Source of the DNA: Methanococcoides sp.
Lineage (GTDB): Archaea; Halobacteriota; Methanosarcinia; Methanosarcinales; Methanosarcinaceae
Assembly (NCBI GenBank): GCA_021108275.1
Contig: JAIORD010000014.1
Location: 62,001-126,000 of the forward strand
Direction of reading: 5' to 3'
Length of the DNA stretch: 64,000 nucleotides
Both the position numbers and the translations under genes were made by a program. Below, piece after piece: positions 58,501 to 64,000 of this stretch; the first letter of the stretch is position 1; each line of letters starts with the position of its first letter. The notes below the pieces were generated by a model. That model worked only from the letters and a program-made list of their open reading frames with translations. It did no database searches and was not told the origin of the DNA.

Positions 58501-59098
58501 TGAGCGAAAAGAGACTAATAATTCTTGTATTTCTAAGGAAGAATCATTCATTGACATTGTTCCTGAATACAGAATATGTACTACAATAAACATCGATACA
58601 CAGACACCAATTCATGAACTCTCCCCCACGGATCTTGAAAGAGCTATTATCCAAATCCTAAAAATTGAATCACCTATGCACATAGATGAGATGATAAAAC
58701 GAATTCGTGAAAATCATGGCTTAAAAAGAACTAGTCCAAAAATCAAAAGTAGCATCCTAAATGCTATAAATTATTCTACAAATAAAAAGAAAATTATCAA
58801 ACGTGGAGAGTTCCTTTGGATGGACATTAATGATGTAAAAGTTCGTCGGCGTGGTGGCAAAGTTGCTGCAAAAATCGTAATGATATGTAATGAGGAAATA
58901 GCTGAAGCTGTAAAACTAGTTCTTAAAAGTCAACATGCGACATCACCAGATGAACTCGTCGTTCAGGCATCTCGCTTGTTTGGAATTCGATCTACAAATA
59001 CCGCAATTGCTGAGAGGGTAGAGGGTGTGATAAATGGAATGATCAGTAAGAAAGAGTTGTGCAATTTACCGACCGGGGTAGTTGATTTGGTTGATTGA
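52502..59098 (+). CDS. Giant DUF4011 SF1 helicase with Vsr-like nuclease and DUF3320 domains
   Basis: A 2198-residue protein. The N-terminus (KELEVARHKLLDLTMRNRLL) is the DUF4011 signature. The SF1B helicase core is split: Walker A VVEGPPGTGKSQTITNII at about 333-340, motif II VVFDEASQVRPEDALGAL at D1576, then GDTRQLPPTSFF and TIQGDERDVIFISVGF. The 1,200 residues between motifs I and II are filled mostly by two sets of internal repeats. Residues 1875-1965 form a REase_MTES_1575/Vsr-like nuclease: GYRLDMAILDPRSPG (D1901), GIECDGEKYHSS (E1918, D1920) and a QILENLGWTIHRIWSTDW helix-strand. The C-terminus matches DUF3320-type helical domains. Relatives are anti-phage or DNA repair helicases. It is divergent from the BREX operon. 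Confidence 0.85.
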   Translation: MSSVKKELEVARHKLLDLTMRNRLLNFRPSKARTIRVVGEIPREVYDRLVIQEKKMEFRPKSKNQDWKYVLFADDNKSNISTVDIDSNDATIYWEMPEQIKKVGRKHTNRFLQTTLKYEELHKKLKNIHQQSQSVLNEQGYTVLYLALGFLQWEDSTNNSKLKQSPLILVPVELVRTNVVGSFQLSWTGEDIFTNISLQAKLIDEDVLLPEFEMPDEKDGLNQYYQNVAKAIAKKTNWKVLDDINLSFFSFTKFVMYKDLDPMAWPKKKAPNKHPLIKSIFNPNTKICDTEFSEDNVDKKINDQDVYHVMDADPSQIAVIEDVKSGKNMVVEGPPGTGKSQTITNIIAELLAAGKSVLFVSEKMAALEVVKSRLDQVGLGDFCLELHSRKSNKKEVLKELERTVFLSPPKSSSLGTSFKKLENLKMELNGYANALQDPFGCIEQSPFNLYCMKEDALRYFESVGTEMPNVKFFNIEKCSQTDWTETISALSNLSDVLPLVKPVTNHQWKGCKPRIVLPSDEYDIEKLLEKCKISLDNLVAAVDYLCQLSSTNYPHSLKEIQSSISAAMVVALSEPIDKDILLNENWDKVPNTTTALITKVKDFQEQSSAIHFTFMEGVSEEDIESAITNYRELCDKYFIIQFFDSTCIKHPWKENEYHEIASPDEIEILIDNCNISLHKLENAINLVCENSSINRPLTLDEIEPSISSATVVALSEPIEKDILLNENWDKVPNTTATALITKVKDFQKQSSATHSTFIGSIFEENIESVITKYRELCDKYFIIQFFDNTCIKHPWKENKHHEIVSPDEIEILIDKCKISLNGLENAINLVCESSSISRPLTLEEIETSISALMVMALSYPIDKEILLNQDWNERSNKAKLLIKQVEDFHRQRFALNSRFRENIFDQDIESIVNEYKQLSAKFITSRIFNSRYRYLKNEISSFYKDTVPKKTRFSSSDLYELSACSQSRIKIRNLNGSGRSLFGSHWADEESDPQILNSFAEWVVSFRQYFMEDVFNNQVVDKISSGISKDNVKKSIDDLSRATEYFIEQRNNLANRVGVPEHLLFHTNDGDVSFEDINVQLELWKNGILELQRWKNITTKFYINTSPEKAEEILSDLNELSTCVQSRNEIRDLNKTGLSFFGSHWKDEESDPQILNSFVEWVVSFRQQFLEDAFNNQVVDKISSGISKDNVKKSIDDLSRATEYFIEQRNNLANRVGVPEHLLFHTNDGDVSFEDINVQLELWKNGILELQRWKNITTKFYSNTSPEKAEVILSDLNELFACVQSRNEIRDLNKTGQSLFGLHWKDEVSDLQTLQYFVEWMMSFRQHLFNKSFDDQIFDKISSGVSKRDLEKAIESVAKMLDLFVEQRDKLFTRLSLDYELVFGTSLEDICIEDMDCQLQLWKEAIPKLQQWGQFTDCRDQCLDTFAAPIVNLVDLDLIESDAIIPCLEGNFADNLLRCAFMKKQPLKCFMGELHEKKIKTFAKLDHELIIKNRQRLVHLLYEKQPQILRGASPNSEVGILLGEFSRKRRHMPIRKLMNNAGGLIQKIKPCFMMSPLSIAQFLDPFNIYFDVVVFDEASQVRPEDALGALLRANQCVIIGDTRQLPPTSFFDNIVDSIDDSDEDISTSLSDIESILHLCKRSFLTKNLRWHYRSRHESLIAVSNQEFYDKRLVIYPSPMADLEHLGLKFVHLPDSIYDRGKTSVNRDEAKKVAKAALEHFTKYPDKSLGIGTFNVRQQQAIFEEVEMLLMEHPDMTEFFENKHPDHFFVKNLETIQGDERDVIFISVGFGFDKDHNLSLNFGPLNREGGERRLNVLITRAREKCVVFSNFQAKDLATTQTSPFGVKALKIFMDFAENRNLHSINSAEEDSNSSFEKSIYDFLLDCGYDVEKQVGCAGYRLDMAILDPRSPGRYILGIECDGEKYHSSQVARDRDRLRQQILENLGWTIHRIWSTDWYRNKNDCRMKLRKAIEKAKRKNTTHPITKRKPLEKSVQTIHSGVERKETNNSCISKEESFIDIVPEYRICTTINIDTQTPIHELSPTDLERAIIQILKIESPMHIDEMIKRIRENHGLKRTSPKIKSSILNAINYSTNKKKIIKRGEFLWMDINDVKVRRRGGKVAAKIVMICNEEIAEAVKLVLKSQHATSPDELVVQASRLFGIRSTNTAIAERVEGVINGMISKKELCNLPTGVVDLVD
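54059..55345 (+). repeat. Repeat set A: three units of about 142 codons in the giant helicase
   Basis: Units begin at 54059, 54491 and 54920. Shared words include EILIDKCKISL, SISSATVVALSEPI, LLNENWDKVPNTT and RELCDKYFIIQFFD. The first two units are almost identical at DNA level over long stretches (for example 54206-54330 against 54632-54759); the third is more diverged. All units stay in frame. Confidence 0.85.
55370..56800 (+). repeat. Repeat set B: three units of 159 codons in the giant helicase
   Basis: Units begin at 55370, 55847 and 56324, exactly 477 bp apart. Units 1 and 2 share an unbroken identical run of 259 bp (55550-55808 equals 56027-56285). Unit 3 keeps NELFACVQSRNEIRDLNKTG and SLFGLHWKDEVSD but then diverges. 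Each unit is helical and ends near LSDLNEL. Confidence 0.9.
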
Positions 59099-59501
59099 TG
59101 TCAAGGAGATAATAGCATGAAGAATGAATTTGGAATGGAAGCCTCTTCAGATTTTTGACCTGAAATATTTGCAGGAAATAATCATAGAATTTATATTAAA
59201 GTGGAAAATAAAGACGGGAGCAGATCATCCATATTATTCTGGAGGTGTAGCCCTTAACATCGTGACGATTTTGAGTGTATATTTCAGGATCAATGAATTT
59301 TAAGTAACTAAATAGGAAAATATATATTCTCATTGGGAACATCTATCACATGTTCAAAGTTTGCATGTTTTGATTGACCAAATCAAAATGAAGAGCATTT
59401 AGATAAATTTTGACTGCCAATCTTGAACTTAATTATATTTGAATAAAGCAATATTATTAATGGTAATTACTGTGTGATTAATTTTCAGTGTGGGTGCAAA
59501 A
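59099..59501. other. Intergenic region with a decayed ORF (59117-59257)
   Basis: An AAGGAG site precedes ATG 59117; the frame reads MKNEFGMEASSDF, TGA (59156), then PEIFAGNNHRIYIKVENKDG and RSSILFWRCSP before TAA 59255. It looks like the start of a lost gene with one stop codon; no family recognised. The rest, to the start of mcrB, is AT-rich and should contain the mcrBC promoter (for example the TATATATT string near 59320). Confidence 0.4.
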
Positions 59502-62060
59502 ATGCAAGAATCGATTAATATTATTCAGAGACATGCTAAAAGGTTAAAAAAACTGGAAGAAAGTGAAACTTATCTTTTCGAACAATTAAATGACCTTGAC
59601 TCTGAAATTTTAGATCAACTAATTGGTACTTTTAAGCTTGATAAATTCCAGCCAGTAAATCTTTTGCGCCTTGAAATATTGTACAACATAAAAAATGATA
59701 ATACAGTAACACCTGAATTAATCGAATCCATCAAAAATAAAATAATTGCAAAAGAAAAAGATTACTTTTTGAAATACGGCGAATCAGTAGTAAATGGATT
59801 GATTAATTATCCTGCAAAAAAGAAAAGTCCTTTTGTGAACTGGAAGAAATATTTCAGTATTCTCTTCCCATTTTTTTATCGATCAGCAGATAAAGCCGAG
59901 TCCGATAATGCTCTCGAAAAAATAGCAAATGAGCTAACTAATACACTAAAATTAGAACAATACAAAAATCATATTGTTGCATTCGAAGGAACTCAAAATT
60001 ACGGTACTTCATCTTGTTGGCTTGCTTTATTTCCTAAAAATAGGGTATCTCATCGTAAATCCTACCAATTGTTTTTGCATATCCATGACGAAATCATGGA
60101 AGCTGGAATTGCCCCTGGTTGGGATATAAATGATAAACCTTCCAATAGTGTTGAAGAGCTTAATACCATTGAAGAAGTGATTGAAAAATTAGATGCTTCT
60201 AAAGAAACAGTTGTAAATAAAAACAATTTACTGATTGATTATTGGAAATTTGCACCTGGTGAAAATGGCAGCCATTGGGATGAATTTTATAAAGAAGGTA
60301 TAATTGCAATAGGCTGGGACAATTTAGAGGATTTTAATAGCTATACAACTGAAGAACTTGCTGAAATCTTGAATGTTGAAGAATCCTCTAATTCAAATCA
60401 GATTTGGAATATTGAAAATTTCCGAGACGCAAGTATTGGTGACATAGTTATTGCTAACAAAGGACGAAGCAAATGTTTAGGAATTGGTGTAATTAAAGGA
60501 GAATCTGTTTTTGATGACAAAAGAACTAGATATAAGCACGTTAGAAAAGTTAATTGGCTTATAAACCATCTTATCGATTTTGAGAAGACCATTTTTAGAG
60601 CAGATACTTTTTCACCAACTCTTAAATGGGAAAGTATTAAAGAAAAATATATCAATGCTGATGCGTCTTACAAAAAAATATTTGATGAGTTGGAAGCTGG
60701 TAAAGAGAATCTTCCTCCTACAAAAGTATTGCCAAGTGATTTTGGGACTCAAAATTATTGGTGGTTAAATGCAAATCCTAAAATTTGGAAGATTGACAGC
60801 TATGAGTTAGGTGATATTCAGTCCTATACCTCCCACAACAGTAAAGGCAACAAAAGAAGAGTATACAAATATTTTGAAGAGGTAGCTCCGGGAGATCTGG
60901 TAATTGGTTATGAGAGTTCGCCTGTTAAACAAATCAAAGGAATATTTGAAATCACAGAAGAATTACATTATGATGATATCGAAGGCGAAATAATCAATTT
61001 TGAAATAAAGGAATTAGTCACAGACACTATTACCTGGGATGATCTAAAGGAAACAAAAGGGTTAGAAGACTGTGAAATATTTAAAAACAATCAAGGAAGC
61101 TTATTCAGTTTAACATCTGAAGAATTTGATATAATACGAGATCTAATTGATGAACGTAATATCAATAATGAAAAAGAAAAGGAAATATTAGATATAAAAC
61201 AATATTCATTTTCTACAGATCCTGATAAACCTTTTATTGAACCCTCTGAACTAAACAAGATAATAGATGCTCTTGAGAGTAAAAAGAACGTTGTATTGCA
61301 GGGTCCTCCAGGTGTAGGTAAAACCTTTGTTGCCAAAAAAATAGCATATGAAATGATGAGGAGTACTGATGATACAAAAATTGAAATGGTTCAGTTTCAT
61401 CAATCATATTCATATGAAGATTTTATCCAAGGCATTCGTCCATCAGAAAATACGTTTAAAGTAAAAAACGGTATTTTTTATAATTTTTGCAAAAAAGCAG
61501 AGAAAGATCCAGATAACAAGTATTTTTTCATAATTGATGAAATCAACAGAGGAAATCTTAGCAAGATTTTCGGAGAGTTAATGATGTTGATAGAAACCGA
61601 CAAGCGGGGTAAGTATAAAGTGCATTTAACTTATTCTGAAAAAGACGATGCGCCGTTTTTTGTTCCAGAAAATCTTTATTTAATTGGTACAATGAATACT
61701 GCTGACCGTTCGCTGGCTATTGTTGATTATGCTTTGAGAAGAAGGTTCAGATTTATTACATTAGGACCAAAGTTCAATCAAAAATTTATTGATTTGCTCA
61801 GCTCACAAGTTTTTTCAAAAGAGTTTATAGCTAACATCATTTCTAAAATCAACTCCTTAAATGAAAAAATAAAATCAGATAAGAATCTTGGTGAAGGTTT
61901 CCAAATAGGCCACAGTTTTTTCTGCAACAATAAGAAAGATAAATCTGAAAATGAATGGTTTGAAGATATCGTAAAATATGAAATTAAACCTCTTTTAGAA
62001 GAATATTGGTTTGATTACATAGAAAAAGCTCAAGCTCAAATAAATCTTTTATTATCCTGA
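59502..62060 (+). CDS. mcrB: McrB-like GTPase with EVE-type domains
   Basis: An 852-residue protein. Residues 1-170 are a helical, lysine-rich region with no clear family. Residues about 235-380 look like an EVE/PUA-type module (LLIDYWKFAPGENGSHWDEF, GIIAIGWDNL, GDIVIANKGRSKCLGIGVIK). Residues 415-530 are a canonical EVE domain (NYWWLNANPKIWKIDSYELG, GDLVIGYESSPVKQIKGIFE), which binds modified bases. The C-terminal AAA+ GTPase has Walker A VLQGPPGVGKTFVAKK (601-608), FHQSYSYEDFIQGIRP, FFIIDEINRGNLSKIFGEL, and the McrB signature MNTADRS at 731. It should recognise modified phage DNA and drive McrC. ATG 59502 with GGTG upstream is preferred to GTG 59490. Confidence 0.88.
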   Translation: MQESINIIQRHAKRLKKLEESETYLFEQLNDLDSEILDQLIGTFKLDKFQPVNLLRLEILYNIKNDNTVTPELIESIKNKIIAKEKDYFLKYGESVVNGLINYPAKKKSPFVNWKKYFSILFPFFYRSADKAESDNALEKIANELTNTLKLEQYKNHIVAFEGTQNYGTSSCWLALFPKNRVSHRKSYQLFLHIHDEIMEAGIAPGWDINDKPSNSVEELNTIEEVIEKLDASKETVVNKNNLLIDYWKFAPGENGSHWDEFYKEGIIAIGWDNLEDFNSYTTEELAEILNVEESSNSNQIWNIENFRDASIGDIVIANKGRSKCLGIGVIKGESVFDDKRTRYKHVRKVNWLINHLIDFEKTIFRADTFSPTLKWESIKEKYINADASYKKIFDELEAGKENLPPTKVLPSDFGTQNYWWLNANPKIWKIDSYELGDIQSYTSHNSKGNKRRVYKYFEEVAPGDLVIGYESSPVKQIKGIFEITEELHYDDIEGEIINFEIKELVTDTITWDDLKETKGLEDCEIFKNNQGSLFSLTSEEFDIIRDLIDERNINNEKEKEILDIKQYSFSTDPDKPFIEPSELNKIIDALESKKNVVLQGPPGVGKTFVAKKIAYEMMRSTDDTKIEMVQFHQSYSYEDFIQGIRPSENTFKVKNGIFYNFCKKAEKDPDNKYFFIIDEINRGNLSKIFGELMMLIETDKRGKYKVHLTYSEKDDAPFFVPENLYLIGTMNTADRSLAIVDYALRRRFRFITLGPKFNQKFIDLLSSQVFSKEFIANIISKINSLNEKIKSDKNLGEGFQIGHSFFCNNKKDKSENEWFEDIVKYEIKPLLEEYWFDYIEKAQAQINLLLS

Positions 62061-62068
62061 TTAGAGAT

Positions 62069-63100
62069 ATGCCAATTCCAATTCAAAATATTTATTATCT
62101 TTTATGTTACGCTTGGAATAAGCTTGATGAAAGCGATATTATCAATGTTAGAGCAATCAGTAGCACCGAGCTTATTGATTTATTTGCTAAAATTTTAATT
62201 AATAGTACAGCAAGATTACTAAAACAAGGGTTAGATCGCTATTACGTTGAAAATGAATACATTGTAAATGGAATAAAAGGAAAATTAGATCTTTCTACTT
62301 CCGTTAAAAGAAATATTCTTCATTCAAGTAAAACAGTTTGCTTATATGATGAGTTTGATTATGACATTTTACATAACCAAATTTTGAAAACAATAATTTC
62401 TAATCTTCTGAGGGTAAATAATCTCGACGATGAATTAAAAGATGAATTACATAGGCTTCTAATAAAATTCCCTCCAATTTCAGAAATTAAAATTAGAAAT
62501 TCTCATTTTAAACAAATCAGATTACATAGAAATAATTACAATTATGATTTTGCACTGAAAGTATGTCAAATTATCAATGAGAATTTGTTTATTGATGAAT
62601 CATCAGGAGATTACAAGTTTAAAGATTTCTTGCGAGATGAAAAGGCAATGGCAAGATTGTTTGAGTCATTTGTTAGAAATTTTTATAAAATTGAGCAATC
62701 AGAATTTAATGTGAAAAGAGAAGACATAAAATGGAAATTTGTAGCTGAAAATGAGACTGATTTATCAATGTTGCCAATAATGTCTACTGATATTTCACTG
62801 CAATCATCTTCAAGAAAAATAATAATAGATACCAAATACTATAAAGAAGCTCTTAAAGCCAGATTTACACAAGAAAAAATAAATTCTGGTAACTTATACC
62901 AGTTGTTCTCATACTTGAAAAATCAAGAATCAGAGTCGGAAATCACAAAATCGTGTGAAGGTATTTTACTATATCCTGCCGTTGAGAGTAACTTTAGTTT
63001 TTGTTACAATTATGAAAATCACAGGATCAGGATAATGTCAATAAATCTTAATCAGGACTGGCATTACATCAAGAAAGATCTGTTAGATATAATAGCATGA
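62069..63100 (+). CDS. mcrC: McrC-like endonuclease subunit
   Basis: A 343-residue McrC. It starts PIPIQNIYYLLCYAWNKLDE, the McrC N-terminal signature, followed by GLDRYYVENEYIVNGIKGKL. The PD-(D/E)XK nuclease is in the C-terminal half: MSTDISLQS with D241 and KIIIDTKYYKEAL with D254 and K256, then SGNLYQLFSYLKNQE. It is eight bases after the mcrB stop, forming an mcrBC operon. With McrB it forms a GTP-driven nuclease that cuts DNA carrying modified bases. Confidence 0.92.
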   Translation: MPIPIQNIYYLLCYAWNKLDESDIINVRAISSTELIDLFAKILINSTARLLKQGLDRYYVENEYIVNGIKGKLDLSTSVKRNILHSSKTVCLYDEFDYDILHNQILKTIISNLLRVNNLDDELKDELHRLLIKFPPISEIKIRNSHFKQIRLHRNNYNYDFALKVCQIINENLFIDESSGDYKFKDFLRDEKAMARLFESFVRNFYKIEQSEFNVKREDIKWKFVAENETDLSMLPIMSTDISLQSSSRKIIIDTKYYKEALKARFTQEKINSGNLYQLFSYLKNQESESEITKSCEGILLYPAVESNFSFCYNYENHRIRIMSINLNQDWHYIKKDLLDIIA

Positions 63101-63188
63101 AGACTTTAATTACTGTGTCAGTATTTACTGCAAATTTTACTAATATGGATTATTTCATTTGATACCTAAGTTTGTGATATTCTGTGTT

Positions 63189-63425
63189 TCATAAGTATAT
63201 TTCAGTTTCAGTAGTTTCACTCCAGTTCCATTGTGGAATGTTCAGTGGAAATAGAGATTTTAATAACGATTGCATCTTTTGTGACTTGGTGTTTCCATAA
63301 TACCATATCTCAAAGGATTTTCCATCACGTGTATGAAGACTGCGAACATGACGTACATCATGTTTTTCCCCTTCTACCGAAGATCCACTTATCTTTACTC
63401 CACGAAACTCCCCACATGTCCTCAC
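63189..63425 (-). CDS. Possible small protein or remnant
   Basis: In the 384-base gap after mcrC a minus-strand frame of 78 codons reads from GTG 63425 to TGA-adjacent 63189. The C-terminal two thirds (RDGKSFEIWYYGNTKSQKMQ, then LFPLNIPQWNWSETTETEIY) has protein-like composition, but I do not recognise a family. No convincing ribosome binding site is seen. It may be the end of a decayed gene. The rest of the gap holds the promoter of the gene at 63485. Confidence 0.3.
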   Translation of the reverse strand: MRTCGEFRGVKISGSSVEGEKHDVRHVRSLHTRDGKSFEIWYYGNTKSQKMQSLLKSLFPLNIPQWNWSETTETEIYL

Positions 63426-63484
63426 TTCACGTTTTCACAGCAACTGTTTAAAGAATAATGGTGTAAATTAATAGGGGTCTAATT

Positions 63485-64000
63485 ATGGTAAATTCTCATG
63501 AACTTGAAAGCAAAGTAAAAGGTTACCTCTGGGGAGCAGCCTGCGGTGATGCACTTGGGATGCCAGTTGAATTCTCATCGTTGGCAGAAATTAAATCAAG
63601 ATATGGGGAAAAGGGCCTCCAAGAACTTAATTCAAATTCTCCCTGGACGGACGATACCCAAATGATAATTGCCCTTGTAAAAGCTCTTAACCGAGGTGCA
63701 GAGCTTGATACACAAGAACTGATGGACATCATTTCCCAAGAGTTTATTGATTGGTTGGATGATACTGGAATAGCACCTGGTAATACATGCATACACGGTG
63801 TTTCGAATCTGAAGAACGGAATTCACTGGAGTGAATCAGGAGTGGCACATTCAAAGGGATGTGGTTCTTTGATGAGGTGTGGTATAATTGGTGCAGTATA
63901 CCATAATGACATTAATAAGCTGATTGAAATATCATCTCTTTCTGGCTCGATCACACACGGACATCCAACTGCAAAAGCTGCCTCAATTGCAGGTTCATAT
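63485..64000 (+). CDS. ADP-ribosylglycohydrolase family protein, 3' end outside the window
   Basis: The frame is open for 172 codons from ATG 63485 to the right edge, with GGGGT as ribosome binding site. The start GYLWGAACGDALGMPVEFSS and the metal-binding SPWTDDTQMIIALVKAL (TDDT) are diagnostic for the DraG/ARH family, which removes ADP-ribose from proteins, DNA or RNA. Later motifs GVAHSKGCGSLMRCGIIGA and ITHGHPTAKAAS match the family as well. The family's final metal-binding aspartates would lie beyond the window. Its position next to BREX and McrBC suggests a role in a defence or ADP-ribosylation toxin context, which is inference. Confidence 0.85.
   Translation, partial: MVNSHELESKVKGYLWGAACGDALGMPVEFSSLAEIKSRYGEKGLQELNSNSPWTDDTQMIIALVKALNRGAELDTQELMDIISQEFIDWLDDTGIAPGNTCIHGVSNLKNGIHWSESGVAHSKGCGSLMRCGIIGAVYHNDINKLIEISSLSGSITHGHPTAKAASIAGSY

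Overview
The window looks like the chromosome of a methanogenic euryarchaeon of the Methanosarcinaceae, most likely near Methanococcoides or Methanolobus. Support comes from two single-domain TRAM proteins of the type known from cold-adapted methanogens, a coenzyme F390 synthetase-like ligase, an iron-sulfur flavoprotein, a gyrB-gyrA pair, a pdxT-pdxS pair, AT-rich archaeal TATA boxes and GGTGATC-type ribosome binding sites. About 40 complete genes whose stop codon I read end in TAA or TGA and none in TAG, as expected where UAG is read as pyrrolysine.

Positions 1-13,400 form a scrambled region with many broken genes: the 3' end of a group II intron (maturase/HNH remnant plus a complete 34-nt domain V), three fragments of cas1, a VOC gene with one missing base, a DUF1801 gene with a nonsense codon and a frameshift, a GNAT gene with one stop codon, the tail of a glycine-betaine binding protein, and an AarF/UbiB gene interrupted by one TAA. 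Two near-identical TRAM genes with a highly conserved leader lie in inverted orientation at 3.1 and 11.2 kb. An MCM-like protein without an ATPase domain lies between them. From 13.4 to 29.7 kb the content is mostly housekeeping or small accessory genes: F390 synthetase-like ligase, AlkD and Tag DNA repair enzymes, two methyltransferases, a SagB-like oxidoreductase, PLP synthase, DNA gyrase and an ASCH protein. A 128-bp MITE-like element and small paralog remnants are interspersed.

From a tyrosine recombinase at 30.1 kb to the right edge lies a defence island of about 34 kb. The minus strand from 52.2 to 32.2 kb reads as one long operon: UvrD-type helicase/Fe-S nuclease, a small PD-(D/E)XK protein, brxB, brxC, the methyltransferase half of pglX, an AlbA/Schlafen-type ATP-binding regulator, the specificity half of pglX, a FokI-like nuclease, pglZ and brxL. 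This is a type 1-like BREX system. No brxA is visible, pglX is split into two genes with a regulator gene coupled between them by start/stop overlaps, and nucleases are built into the operon. Divergent from it are a 2198-residue SF1 helicase with a Vsr-like nuclease domain and two sets of internal tandem repeats, then an EVE-containing McrB, an McrC, and the start of an ADP-ribosylglycohydrolase.

The genes of the island should act together as layered defence. BREX would mark self DNA through the split PglX and block phage replication, McrBC would cut modified DNA, and the helicase-nucleases would process foreign DNA. The functional link between these modules is inferred from position and known families.
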